A stretch of DNA of 31,545 bases, taken from Pseudopedobacter saltans. GTDB taxonomy: Bacteria; Bacteroidota; Bacteroidia; Chitinophagales; Chitinophagaceae. The number at the start of each line of letters is the position of its first letter. The first letter of the stretch is position 1. The notes beneath the pieces are model-generated. The model did not search any database. It was not told where the DNA came from and saw only the letters and a program-made list of their open reading frames with translations. This document shows positions 6,925 through 15,396 of the stretch, in pieces. The stretch spans positions 1 through 31,545 of the forward strand of contig QFOI01000002.1 of assembly GCA_003241175.1 (NCBI GenBank), read 5' to 3'. The position numbers and the translations under genes were made by a program.

Positions 6925-7731
6925 ATGAAGAAATACATATTTGTTTTAGTTGTTGGCTTTCTAGCTTCTTTCAACATAGTCAACGCACAGATTGAGACTC
7001 GTGACTCTGCGCAAAAAATACAAGATGCTATAAATGCAGCTAAAGCAGAAAGGCAAGAAAGACTTGAATCTCAACCAAAAAAGCACCATATAAACAAATA
7101 CAGTAATGTTGATCTAAGCAAAAGACCACATGACCACTTCATTATTGGATTTGGAGTTGCAGGTGTGAGTGGTGGAGGTGATTCATCTTCTACCAAAGGA
7201 TTTTCAAGACAGATTAATGTAGCTTTCATGTTTGACAAACCTCTAACTAATCCGCATTTAAGTGTAGGATATGGTTTGGGTTTTATGGGAACCAATCTTT
7301 TCTACAACGACCGCTATCTGGATATTAAATCTCAAACCACAACATTGCCTTTTGACGGGCAACGTTTCAGCAAATTCAAATTAGTGTTGAATTATCTGGA
7401 AATTCCATTGGAGTTTCGCTATGCTAAAAATATGGAGCAACCTCAAAAGGGATTAAAAATAGCTCTGGGAGTTAAAGCAGGTTTGTTACTTAAATCCTAC
7501 ACCAAGGGAAAAAATCAACTTAATGGTACATCATCATTATATGGTGGTGGATACATAGTTAAAGAAAGCGACAAAAGATTTTTCAACTCTACTATGTTGA
7601 CAGGAACAATGAGAGTCGGTTATGGTGCATTTTCCGTATTCGGCAACTATTCCATCTTGAGCATGTTGAAATCTGGTGCAGGACCATCTATGCGTCCTTA
7701 TGCTATTGGATTTGCTATCAGCGGATTATAA
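6925..7731 (+). CDS. Outer-membrane beta-barrel protein (PorT-like)
   Basis: 268 aa from ATG 6925; a GTG nine codons upstream (6898) is in frame but the signal peptide MKKYIFVLVVGFLASFNIVNA begins at the ATG. After the signal peptide comes a charged linker (about 22-65, with KAERQERLESQ), then alternating amphipathic strands: HFIIGFGVAGVSGGG, INVAFMFD, LSVGYGLGFMG, FKLVLNYLEIPLEFRYA, LKIALGVKAGLLLKSYTKGKN, GTMRVGYGAFSVFGNYSI, and the end MRPYAIGFAISGL. The 'Y.EIPLEFRY' strand and GLLLK.Y are typical of the outer-membrane beta-barrel family that includes PorT. Probably an eight- to ten-strand barrel; cargo unknown. No clear partner among neighbours. Confidence 0.75.
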   Translation: MKKYIFVLVVGFLASFNIVNAQIETRDSAQKIQDAINAAKAERQERLESQPKKHHINKYSNVDLSKRPHDHFIIGFGVAGVSGGGDSSSTKGFSRQINVAFMFDKPLTNPHLSVGYGLGFMGTNLFYNDRYLDIKSQTTTLPFDGQRFSKFKLVLNYLEIPLEFRYAKNMEQPQKGLKIALGVKAGLLLKSYTKGKNQLNGTSSLYGGGYIVKESDKRFFNSTMLTGTMRVGYGAFSVFGNYSILSMLKSGAGPSMRPYAIGFAISGL

Positions 7732-7753
7732 ATCTGATTTATTCTTTTGTGTT

Positions 7754-7761
7754 TATCTTTG
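7754..7761 (+). promoter_or_regulatory. Possible -7 element (TATCTTTG) of hflX
   Basis: TATCTTTG fits TAnnTTTG exactly and lies 21 bp before the proposed TTG start of hflX, leaving a very short leader. No good -33 TTTG is seen 19-20 bp upstream. Confidence 0.35.
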
Positions 7762-7782
7762 TAGCTATAAATTTTTAGTTAC

Positions 7783-8973
7783 TTGATTATAGATAAAAAC
7801 CAAAAGGTTAAAGAAGAAGAAAGAGCCGTTTTAGTAGGATTGATGCAACAAGGTCAATCCGAAGAAGAAATCAATGAATATCTGGATGAATTGGCTTTTC
7901 TAGCGGAAACTGCGGGTGCTCATAGCATCAAACGCTTTTATCAGAGAATGGAGCATCCGGATAGCCGGACATTCGTAGGTAGTGGCAAATTGCAGGAGAT
8001 CAAAGAATATGTAAAGTCCAAAAGTGCTGATCTGGTTATATTTGACGATGAACTAACTGGTGCACAGATCAACAATATCCAAAAAGAAATAGAAACAAAG
8101 GTCATTGACCGTAGTAATCTTATATTGGACATTTTTGCAAGAAGAGCAAGAACCTCGCAAGCTCGGGTTCAGGTTGAACTTGCTCAATATCAATACTTAC
8201 TTCCGAGGTTAAAAGGTATGTGGACGCACTTAGAACGTCAAGGTGGAGGTATTGGTTCGCGTGGTCCAGGTGAAACAGAAATAGAAACTGACCGCCGTCT
8301 TGTAAAAGATAAAATTGCCTTTCTCAGAGGCAAACTAAAAGAAATAGACAAACAAGCATTTACACAAAGAAAAGAACGTGGTGAACTTATCCGTGTTTCG
8401 TTGGTTGGTTATACCAATGTGGGAAAGAGTACCTTAATGAACCTTTTGAGTAAAAGTGAAGTTTTTTCTGAAAACAAACTATTTGCGACTCTAGACACCA
8501 CCACGCGGAAAATAGTTTACGAGAATACGCCTTTCCTTTTGAGTGATACCGTTGGATTTATTCGAAAATTACCACATCATCTTGTCGAAAGTTTCAAGAG
8601 TACATTGGATGAAGTCCGAGAAGCTGATATATTAATGCATGTCGTAGATATTTCGCATCCTCAACATGAAGAACAGATAGCTGTTGTCAACAAGACTTTA
8701 CAAGAGCTGAAGGCTTTTGACAAACCGACTATTATGGTTTTCAACAAAATGGATCTTTATGCTTCCAAAAATTTTGACGAATGGTTGACTGATGATGTTA
8801 AGAAACAATTGGAAGGTGAGCTATTTCATAAATGGGACAATATAACAGAAGGCAATAGTATTTTCATTTCCGCTACAGAAAGAGAAAACATAGAAGCCTT
8901 GAGAACTAAGATATTAGAAAGAGTAAGGGATCTATATAAAAAACGTTATCCTTACAAGACAATGTATTTCTAA
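7783..8973 (+). CDS. hflX: GTPase HflX
   Basis: 396 aa. Ribosome-binding GTPase that rescues or splits stalled 70S ribosomes under stress; cytoplasmic. N-terminal HflX domain (about 12-190) with EERAVLVGL, LDELAFLAETAGA, FVGSGKLQEI, TSQARVQVELAQYQYLLPRL, GGGIGSRGPGETEIETDRR. G domain: G1 GYTNVGKS (209-216), G3 DTVGF (255-259), G4 NKMD (321-324), G5-like SATE. Start: the conserved EERAVLVGL lies 11 residues in, and the only usable start before it is TTG at 7783, since the next ATG (residue 21) would cut conserved sequence. A Rieske gene follows after 3 bp, so the two are co-transcribed. Confidence 0.95.
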   Translation: MIIDKNQKVKEEERAVLVGLMQQGQSEEEINEYLDELAFLAETAGAHSIKRFYQRMEHPDSRTFVGSGKLQEIKEYVKSKSADLVIFDDELTGAQINNIQKEIETKVIDRSNLILDIFARRARTSQARVQVELAQYQYLLPRLKGMWTHLERQGGGIGSRGPGETEIETDRRLVKDKIAFLRGKLKEIDKQAFTQRKERGELIRVSLVGYTNVGKSTLMNLLSKSEVFSENKLFATLDTTTRKIVYENTPFLLSDTVGFIRKLPHHLVESFKSTLDEVREADILMHVVDISHPQHEEQIAVVNKTLQELKAFDKPTIMVFNKMDLYASKNFDEWLTDDVKKQLEGELFHKWDNITEGNSIFISATERENIEALRTKILERVRDLYKKRYPYKTMYF

Positions 8974-8976
8974 AAA

Positions 8977-9294
8977 ATGCAAGGCAAACATCTCATTCCC
9001 ATTCCGAAACAGTGGCCAGAAAGCAATATTTACCTTGTTGAAATAGCAGAGAAGAAAGTCTGCATTTCAAGAATAGAGGGAATGTATTACGCCTACACGG
9101 ACAAATGTCCACATGCAGGAGTATCGTTTTCAGATGGTGGTGTTCTCATCAACAAATGTGTTGTAGTCTGCCCGCTTCACGCTTATAAATTCAATATCAA
9201 GAATGGTAGGAACATTACAGATGAAGGCTATCGATTGAGGACCTATGTAGTTAATCCATATGACGAAATACATTTAGAAATATTTTTATATTAA
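8977..9294 (+). CDS. Rieske [2Fe-2S] domain protein
   Basis: 105 aa, a stand-alone Rieske domain. Cluster ligands are visible as C44-P-H46 (TDKCPHAGVS) and C65-P-L-H68 (VVCPLHAYKFNIKNG), the CxH...CxxH pattern with 18 residues between. No signal peptide and no membrane segment, so a soluble cytoplasmic electron-transfer ferredoxin of the NirD / dioxygenase-ferredoxin type is likely. No oxygenase or reductase neighbour identifies its partner. It begins 3 bp after the hflX stop and is probably expressed with it. Substrate pathway unknown. Confidence 0.88.
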   Translation: MQGKHLIPIPKQWPESNIYLVEIAEKKVCISRIEGMYYAYTDKCPHAGVSFSDGGVLINKCVVVCPLHAYKFNIKNGRNITDEGYRLRTYVVNPYDEIHLEIFLY

Positions 9295-9361
9295 AATTAA
9301 ATATATATTATACATTTTATATATTTTTAACACTTTTAAGAGGAAAGTAGTTTTTTTTGAA

Positions 9362-9369
9362 TATCTTTC
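9362..9369 (+). promoter_or_regulatory. Possible -7 element ahead of the ATP-grasp/alpha-E/transglutaminase operon
   Basis: TATCTTTC, one mismatch from TAnnTTTG, lies 22 bp before the ATG at 9392. The upstream 9295-9361 is very AT-rich with no clear -33 TTTG at the right distance. Confidence 0.25.
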
Positions 9370-9391
9370 ATAGGTAAACAAAAACTTACCT

Positions 9392-10840
9392 ATGGATCAT
9401 TGGAGTAATCAATATATTACAAATTCATCTACATATGATGAAATGCGACTAGAAGATGGGACAGTAAGGGTGCCGTACGAAAAGGTGGAAGATTATATCA
9501 AGCTTTTCGATACACACTCTTTTAAGGAAAAGGAAAAAATGGCGGCGGATCTCTTTATGAACCGAGGTATTACTTTTACGGTTTATAGTGAGAAGGAGGG
9601 TATTGAGCGGATTTTTCCATTTGATATCATCCCTAGAATCATAACGTCATCCGAATGGTCTACTATAGAATCTGGAATTAAGCAACGCTTGAGGGCTTTA
9701 AACCTTTTCTTAAAAGATATTTATAGTAAGCAACAGATTATCAATGATGGCGTTGTACCTGCACACTTGATTGCAAGTTGCCCTCATTACAACAGAGACG
9801 TTTTTGGAATACAAATTCCGCATGACATATACGTGCATATAGCTGGTGTCGACCTAATACGGGATGCCAATGGGGAATTTTATGTATTGGAAGATAATCT
9901 TAGGACGCCAAGCGGGGTAAGTTATATGTTGGAAAACAGAGAAATTACAAAGCGAATATTTTCCAACTTACTTTCCGAAAACAAAGTGAGAAGCATTTCT
10001 AATTATCCAAACCTTTTGCATAAAGTATTGACATCTGTTGCTCCACGTAACAAAAGCAACCCAACAGTTGTCCTATTGACACCAGGAATATACAATAGTG
10101 CTTATTATGAGCATAGTTTCCTCGCAAAATATATGGGTATAGAATTGGTGGAAGGTCGTGACCTAGTGGTTCAAGACCAACATGTCTATATGAAATCTAC
10201 GAGTGGGTTACAACAAGTGGATGTTATCTACCGTAGAGTTGATGACGATTTCCTGGATCCTTTATCATTTAGACCAGATAGTTCGTTGGGAGTTGCCGGA
10301 TTGATGAGCGTTGTAAGGAAGGGAAATGTCAACATTGCAAATGCAGTTGGCAATGGTGTTGCGGATGACAAAGCAGTTTACACTTACGTACCGCAGATGA
10401 TAAGATACTATCTTAATGAAGAACCCATTTTAAAAAATGTTCCGACTTATAGTATGGAAAACGAAGATGAGAAGGCTTATGTCATTGCCAATTTCCATAA
10501 AATGGTTGTCAAGAAAACAAATGAGAGCGGTGGTTATGGATTGGTGATGGGAGATAAGGCTTCAGAAAAAGAAATAGAGGAAACCATACAAGCTATCAAT
10601 GAAGATCCAAGAAATTTTATAGCACAACCTATTATTTCCTTAAGTACGGCCCCTTGTTTTATAGACGAAAAATTACAGGCTCGCCATGTGGATTTGCGCC
10701 CGTATGCTTTGTGTGGCCCCAATGGTATTGATATTGTTCCAGGAGGATTAACTAGGGTGGCGCTAAAAGAGGGAAGTAAAGTGGTAAATTCTTCTCAAGG
10801 TGGAGGAAGCAAGGACACTTGGGTTTTGAATGTAGATTAA
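9392..10840 (+). CDS. Circularly permuted ATP-grasp protein (type 2)
   Basis: 482 aa. Matches the family annotated as circularly permuted ATP-grasp (formerly DUF404/DUF407). N-terminal half: MAADLFMNRGITFTVY, RIFPFDIIPRII, DIYVHIAGVDLIRDANGEFYVLEDNLRTPSGVSYMLENR. Middle: VVLLTPGIYNSAYYEHSFLAKYMGIELVEGRDLVV (around 230-265) and VIYRRVDDDFLDPLSFR. End: DLRPYALCGPNGIDIVPGGLTRVAL (about 433-457) and GGGSKDTWVL, the family's nucleotide-binding signature. ATP-grasp ligases of this type are predicted to form amide bonds between amino acids or peptides via an acyl-phosphate. The substrate is unknown. First gene of a three-gene unit with alpha-E and transglutaminase-like proteins. Confidence 0.9.
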   Translation: MDHWSNQYITNSSTYDEMRLEDGTVRVPYEKVEDYIKLFDTHSFKEKEKMAADLFMNRGITFTVYSEKEGIERIFPFDIIPRIITSSEWSTIESGIKQRLRALNLFLKDIYSKQQIINDGVVPAHLIASCPHYNRDVFGIQIPHDIYVHIAGVDLIRDANGEFYVLEDNLRTPSGVSYMLENREITKRIFSNLLSENKVRSISNYPNLLHKVLTSVAPRNKSNPTVVLLTPGIYNSAYYEHSFLAKYMGIELVEGRDLVVQDQHVYMKSTSGLQQVDVIYRRVDDDFLDPLSFRPDSSLGVAGLMSVVRKGNVNIANAVGNGVADDKAVYTYVPQMIRYYLNEEPILKNVPTYSMENEDEKAYVIANFHKMVVKKTNESGGYGLVMGDKASEKEIEETIQAINEDPRNFIAQPIISLSTAPCFIDEKLQARHVDLRPYALCGPNGIDIVPGGLTRVALKEGSKVVNSSQGGGSKDTWVLNVD

Positions 10841-10866
10841 AATGAACTATAAAATTTTGAAATAAT

Positions 10867-11808
10867 ATGTTAGCAAGAACCGCTGATAGTTTGTATTGGA
10901 TGAGTCGTTATATGGAGCGGGTAGATGTAATATTGCGTGTGCTTTCCAATGGTTTTTATGTGAGTTATGATATTAGTGACAGCCAGGCTTTTGATTGGTG
11001 TTCTGTCGTAAAGATTTTTTGCTATTTGCCTGAAGAGAAAGTGGTAGAGCTTGCCTCTGACCCTAATAGTATTTTAAGACATTTGTTGATCAATGACGAA
11101 AGTAATTCTTTGAAAGAATTAGTTACAAAATCACGTGAAAATGCAAGAGGAACCCAAGATTTGTTGACAAGAGAGGTCTGGGAAGCAGTCAATGAGATAT
11201 ACCATTCGGTTAATGCCATCGATATAGAGTATGCCATTACAAAAGGTGAGCAGATGGCTTTACTGATCAAACAAACCGATGAGTGCAGGATATACTATGG
11301 TGTATTTGAAAATACCATGTCGAGGGGAGAAGGTTGGAATTTTATGAATCTGGGTAGATTCATTGAGAGATCCATACAGACTCTAAATTTTACAGAATTG
11401 CAGTTTAGGGCGTTCATGAAAGAGGAAAATGATGAATTATCCAATATACTTTTTTGGAAAAACTTGCTTCTCAACCTTAGTGGTTATGAACTTTATTTAA
11501 AAACGTATCGGGGAGGCAACCATATGGAAAATATTATTGACATGATATTTTTGAATGGTAATTTTCCTAGAAGTCTTACCTACTCTCTAGAGAAGGTACA
11601 TACGTATATCACCAACATTTTGAGAGATAGTGAAAATCCTAACAATAAATTGATTATTAGGAAAACAGGATTACTAGTTTCTAAAATACGCTATGCCGAT
11701 ATTGACTCCATCAAAGAAAAAGGTGTCTTAAACTTTATGAAAGAAACTAAATCCGAACTGTATGAATTAAGCCAGTTAATCGGTCAGAGTTTCTTCTCTT
11801 ATTATTAA
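10867..11808 (+). CDS. Alpha-E domain protein
   Basis: 313 aa, full length for the all-helical alpha-E family (formerly DUF403). The N-terminal signature MLARTADSLYWMSRYMERVDVILRVL is diagnostic. Further conserved-looking parts are KSRENARGTQDLLTREVWEAVNEIY (about 95-120), TMSRGEGWNFMNLGRFIERSIQT (148-170) and the closing helices. The family has no established reaction; it occurs beside or fused to circularly permuted ATP-grasp proteins, so it is thought to be an obligate partner. It lies 26 bp after the ATP-grasp gene and 18 bp before the transglutaminase-like gene. No signal peptide, so cytoplasmic. Confidence 0.92.
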   Translation: MLARTADSLYWMSRYMERVDVILRVLSNGFYVSYDISDSQAFDWCSVVKIFCYLPEEKVVELASDPNSILRHLLINDESNSLKELVTKSRENARGTQDLLTREVWEAVNEIYHSVNAIDIEYAITKGEQMALLIKQTDECRIYYGVFENTMSRGEGWNFMNLGRFIERSIQTLNFTELQFRAFMKEENDELSNILFWKNLLLNLSGYELYLKTYRGGNHMENIIDMIFLNGNFPRSLTYSLEKVHTYITNILRDSENPNNKLIIRKTGLLVSKIRYADIDSIKEKGVLNFMKETKSELYELSQLIGQSFFSYY

Positions 11809-11826
11809 TGTAAATCGAAACTATAA

Positions 11827-12735
11827 ATGCCTATTTATAATATAACACACGTCACACAATATATATATGATGCTCCGGTAATAGATAGTATCAACCAGAT
11901 CAAAATATATCCTTTTCATGGCGGTGACCAGAACGTCATACATCAGGATGTAACTATAACTTCGGATCCTAGTATTCATTTTTTCCTGGACTATTGGGGT
12001 AATAGAGTGGGAGTTTTCAGTATAACGGAACCTCACACAACTATGACAATTGATAGCAAGATAATAGTTCAAACTATGGAAAAGCCGATGCAGATAATGA
12101 AACCGCTATCCGAAATTATACGTTTAGACTATAGTAAGCCATATATCATACAGTCTAATGATATCATAGACGATATACTGTCTATGTCTCCAAAAAATGG
12201 AGATAAAAGAGAATTGACAGAATGGTGTAGTCAATATATCAATGCCAATTTTGAATATAAAAAAGGAGTTACAACTATAGAAACAACAGTGGATGAAATT
12301 TTAGAAAAAAAGCAAGGTGTATGTCAGGATTTTGCACATCTACTTTTGCATATGTTGCGCACTCTTGGAATAACGAGCCGTTATGTGAGTGGTTATATTT
12401 GCCCAAACAGAAATGGTATGCGTGGACAAGGTGCAACTCATGCTTGGGTAGAAGCTTGGCTTGACGATTATGGTTGGTACGGAATTGATCCTACGAACAA
12501 TATGTGGGTAACGGATACACATGTGAAACTGGCAGTTGGTAGAAATTTCAATGATTGTTCACCAGTGAAAGGATCTTTTAAAGGTATTGCCAATCAGAGT
12601 ATGAATGTATATGTTAGTGTTGGCTTTGAGGATGGGCATATCATCGAAGAAAACAACGATGTGGAAATGCATCAGCAGAAAGTGCAGACGCCGATTATAG
12701 TACCAAAACAGTTTTACATGCAACAACAACAATAA
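11827..12735 (+). CDS. Transglutaminase-like cysteine protease (BTLCP-type)
   Basis: 302 aa. The N-terminal beta-rich bacterial transglutaminase-like domain (about 1-80: YNITHVTQYIYDAPVIDSINQIKIYPF) is followed by the papain-like transglutaminase core with an apparently complete triad: Cys166 (KQGVCQDFAHLLLHMLRTLGI), His205 (GATHAWVEAWL) and Asp221 (YGIDPTNN). Such proteins hydrolyse or transfer peptide amides. No signal peptide, so it should work in the cytoplasm with the ATP-grasp and alpha-E proteins encoded just upstream. It could remove or process the peptide made by the ATP-grasp ligase; this is inference. The Gln-rich end QQQQ is unremarkable. A strong terminator follows. Confidence 0.92.
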   Translation: MPIYNITHVTQYIYDAPVIDSINQIKIYPFHGGDQNVIHQDVTITSDPSIHFFLDYWGNRVGVFSITEPHTTMTIDSKIIVQTMEKPMQIMKPLSEIIRLDYSKPYIIQSNDIIDDILSMSPKNGDKRELTEWCSQYINANFEYKKGVTTIETTVDEILEKKQGVCQDFAHLLLHMLRTLGITSRYVSGYICPNRNGMRGQGATHAWVEAWLDDYGWYGIDPTNNMWVTDTHVKLAVGRNFNDCSPVKGSFKGIANQSMNVYVSVGFEDGHIIEENNDVEMHQQKVQTPIIVPKQFYMQQQQ

Positions 12736-12745
12736 TCTATTCAAC

Positions 12746-12778
12746 AAAAAATCCTCGTAAAATATACGAGGATTTTTT
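12746..12778. terminator. Bidirectional terminator between the transglutaminase-like gene and dnaN
   Basis: Arms AAAAAATCCTCGTA (12746-12759) and TACGAGGATTTTTT (12765-12778) with a 5-base loop. A GC core flanked by A-tract and T-tract on opposite sides makes it suitable for both strands. It lies 10 bp after one stop and 19 bp after the other. Confidence 0.85.
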
Positions 12779-12797
12779 ATCTATTAGTTGTCTAATA

Positions 12798-13913
12798 TTA
12801 ATTGTTCAGCATCAGAGGCATTACCAACATCAGAACATCTTCGCCTTCTGGTTGTTCCGTTGGTTTTAAAATACCAGCTTTGGTAGGTGTTGAAAGTTCT
12901 AGATTTACATCTTCGGTATCTGCGGCATTCAACATTTCTATTAAAAATTTTGCATTGAAAGCAATTTTAAGATCTTGTCCGTTATATTGACAAGTCATTC
13001 GTTCGTTACCTTCAAAACTGAAATCCACATCTTGTGCCATCAATTGCAATTCGCTTCCAGAAATACTTAAAGCAACTTGATTGGTGCTTTTATTACTAAA
13101 TACGCTTACACGGCGTAGAGCACTTTGGAAGCTGGATTTAGCAACAGTCAAAGTATAAGGATTGTCTGTTGGGATTACAACTTTGTAATCTGGGAATCTT
13201 GCATCAATCAATCTACAAATCAACTGTTTAGATCCATTTTTTACAAAGAGATGGTTGTTGTTAAATGTTATGTCCAATACATCATCATTGTCAGGCATAA
13301 CATTTTTCAATATGTTCAACGGCTTACGAGGAACAATAAAGGAAGATGTTGTTCCTGGTTGCACATCTGTTCTTTTGTATCTTACCAGACGGTGTGCGTC
13401 TGTTGCTATAAATTGAATAGCATTATCCGAAAGTTCGAAAAATACACCCGTCATTGCAGGTCGCAGGTCATCCGTACTTACAGCGAAAATAGTTTTGTTG
13501 ATAGCCGTTACCAAGGAAGAGCTAGCCATTTTGAAAGAGGTCGTATCGTCTGCTTCGGGTTCTTTCGGAAAATTATCTGGATTTTCGCCCTTGATTTTAT
13601 ATTTACCGTTGTCGCTTGTTATTTCGATACCATAATTACTGTCAAACGCAATAGTAAGAGGTTGATCAGGTAGGTTTTTCAACGCATCGATCAATATTTT
13701 GGCTGGGATACATATTTTGCCATCTTCAGAACTTTCAATATCAAGTTCGATGTGCATCGTAGTTTCCAAGTCGGTTGCAATAATGCTCAATTTCTTATTG
13801 TTGATCTCAAAAAGAAAATCCTCCAATATAGGAAGCACAGTATTGGTGCTGATAACACCTTGTACTTGTTGCAAGTGTTTAAGCAGGGCAGAGGATGATA
13901 CAATAAATTTCAT
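12798..13913 (-). CDS. dnaN: DNA polymerase III sliding clamp, beta subunit
   Basis: 371 aa from the ATG at 13913 (MKFIVSSSALLKHLQQVQGVISTNTVLPILEDF); an upstream in-frame start at 13940 would add nine residues that do not fit the family. Three clamp domains follow in order: about 1-120, with LDALKNLPDQPL; 128-245, with KTIFAVSTDDLRPAMTGVFFEL and ATDAHRLVRYKR; and 248-371, ending VLMLVMPLML. The homodimeric ring tethers polymerase to DNA. It stands alone here, without dnaA or recF, about 12 kb from the candidate origin. It is divergent from recX, with about 100 bp between the two starts. Confidence 0.98.
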   Translation of the reverse strand: MKFIVSSSALLKHLQQVQGVISTNTVLPILEDFLFEINNKKLSIIATDLETTMHIELDIESSEDGKICIPAKILIDALKNLPDQPLTIAFDSNYGIEITSDNGKYKIKGENPDNFPKEPEADDTTSFKMASSSLVTAINKTIFAVSTDDLRPAMTGVFFELSDNAIQFIATDAHRLVRYKRTDVQPGTTSSFIVPRKPLNILKNVMPDNDDVLDITFNNNHLFVKNGSKQLICRLIDARFPDYKVVIPTDNPYTLTVAKSSFQSALRRVSVFSNKSTNQVALSISGSELQLMAQDVDFSFEGNERMTCQYNGQDLKIAFNAKFLIEMLNAADTEDVNLELSTPTKAGILKPTEQPEGEDVLMLVMPLMLNN

Positions 13914-14015
13914 ACTATTGGCTTGTTTATAATTGTGCAATTTTACAAAAAAACGCTTGGTTTTAGGAGATTAATATTATTTATGTTAATAAATATCCTA
14001 AAATTTGCTTTTTAT

Positions 14016-14492
14016 ATGCTTAACAATAGGCTTACCCCATCTCAGGCATGGGATAAAATCAAATATTACTGTGCTTATCAGGAAAGAAGCCATCAGGAAG
14101 TAAAAGACAAACTATACAAGTTTGGACTGCGATCATCAGATGTTGATGAGCTTCTTTCGAGGTTGATTGAAGAGAATTATTTGAACGAAGAACGTTTCGC
14201 AAGAATGTTTGTTGGCGGTAAGTTTAGAATGAAGCATTGGGGAAGGATTAAGATAGAATCGGAATTAAAAATGAAAAGGATTAGTCCATACAATATTAGA
14301 ATAGCAATGAAAGAAATCGAAGACGAGGCTTACCAAGCAATATTGGAAAAATTGACAGAAGCTAAATGGATATCACTAAAAGGAGAACAGTATATTGTGC
14401 GTCAAGTGAAAACGCTGCGGTACATGGCCCAAAAAGGATATGAAACGAATTTGGTTAGCGCCTTCATCCAAAAATTGCGGGGCAATGCGTAG
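14016..14492 (+). CDS. recX: Regulatory protein RecX
   Basis: 158 aa from ATG 14016 (MLNNRLTPSQAWDKIKYYCAYQERSHQEVKDKL). The frame opens further upstream (13923) but that extension is hydrophobic and not RecX-like. Three-helix tandem repeats are visible: YYCAYQERSHQEVKDKLYKFGL, LIEENYLNEERFARMFVGGKFRMKHWGRIKIESELKMK and VRQVKTLRYMAQKGYETNLVSAFI. RecX binds the RecA filament and limits recombination. The 3' end overlaps the start of the LpxR-family gene by 8 bp, so the two are translationally coupled. recA is not nearby. Confidence 0.9.
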   Translation: MLNNRLTPSQAWDKIKYYCAYQERSHQEVKDKLYKFGLRSSDVDELLSRLIEENYLNEERFARMFVGGKFRMKHWGRIKIESELKMKRISPYNIRIAMKEIEDEAYQAILEKLTEAKWISLKGEQYIVRQVKTLRYMAQKGYETNLVSAFIQKLRGNA

Positions 14493-15396
14493 AGTAATTT
14501 TTTCTTTGGCCTTCTCTTTATTATTGAGTTACTCTCAGGCTCAAAAAATACACAATAAATCTATAGGACTACTAACCGAAAACGATAGCTATATGTTAAT
14601 GGGGAAGGATGGTTATTACACTAACGGCTTGACATTTTCTTATGCATGGACTAAAAAAGACACAGGAAGTAGCACTATAAATTCCATAGAGTTTGGACAA
14701 TTGATGTATAATGCCAGAAATGGTAGCTACAAGGAAGAATGGAAAATAGATAGACCGGTGACGGCTTATCTTTTTGGAAAGTTTGAACAAACTAGATTTT
14801 ACCATGATAATGTTTTAAGATGGAATATTGGATTAGGCACAATCGGACCCAATGCGTTGGGAAGACAAATGCAAGAATTTATTCATAGTACTTTAGGAAT
14901 GTACAAACCGCAAGAGTGGCAATTCCAATTGAGGAATGCTCTTTCTGTTGATGGTGGCATCACTTATAGTCCTCAGATATTTGCAGAGCAACCTATTGTC
15001 AATATCTATCCCATTGTATCTTCTGATTTGGGCTTGACTTTTACCAATATCAAAGTCGCAGCGTTGCTAACTATTGGAAAGAAAAACACTAACGCCAAGT
15101 CTTCTATCTGGAATGCAACCTTAAATAACACGGAAAACAATTTTGAAAGTTTCTTTTATTTCCGTCCCAATCTCACCTACAATGTATACAATGCCACTAT
15201 ACAAGGTGGAATATCTTCAGATGATATTAATGCAGGAAGCCTGAATAGACTTCTTTTTATCCCCAAATTTGGCTGGCAATATACTAACAATAGAATTTCC
15301 CTAAATCTAGGTATCACCCATACGGGTAAAGAAGCCAAAGAACAGAGAAACAGCCAATGGTATGGAAGTATTGGATTTAACTACCAGATTAATTAG
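14485..15396 (+). CDS. LpxR-family lipid A deacylase
   Basis: 303 aa from ATG 14485, which starts a good signal peptide (MRRVIFSLAFSLLLSYSQAQ); an in-frame ATG at 14440 lies within recX and is less likely. The mature protein shows the family pattern TENDSYMLMGKDGYYTNGLTFSY with Asn33-Asp34 and Thr46, then QMQEFIHSTLGMYKPQEWQFQLRN with His134, the position of the catalytic His in LpxR. LpxR proteins are outer-membrane barrels that remove the 3'-acyloxyacyl chain from lipid A. The final strand ends with aromatic residues (WYGSIGFNYQIN), as in outer-membrane barrels. Overlap with recX suggests shared transcription. The exact substrate in this organism is unknown. Confidence 0.85.
   Translation: MRRVIFSLAFSLLLSYSQAQKIHNKSIGLLTENDSYMLMGKDGYYTNGLTFSYAWTKKDTGSSTINSIEFGQLMYNARNGSYKEEWKIDRPVTAYLFGKFEQTRFYHDNVLRWNIGLGTIGPNALGRQMQEFIHSTLGMYKPQEWQFQLRNALSVDGGITYSPQIFAEQPIVNIYPIVSSDLGLTFTNIKVAALLTIGKKNTNAKSSIWNATLNNTENNFESFFYFRPNLTYNVYNATIQGGISSDDINAGSLNRLLFIPKFGWQYTNNRISLNLGITHTGKEAKEQRNSQWYGSIGFNYQIN

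Noticed and set aside
11129..11144. Central TCACGTGA inside the alpha-E gene as a possible parS site
   Set aside because: Only the 8-base core fits; six of the 16 positions of the ParB consensus differ, and it lies within coding sequence.
13125..13932. Long plus-strand frames antisense to dnaN
   Set aside because: They are shadows of the dnaN codons; they carry no recognisable domain and no start context of their own.
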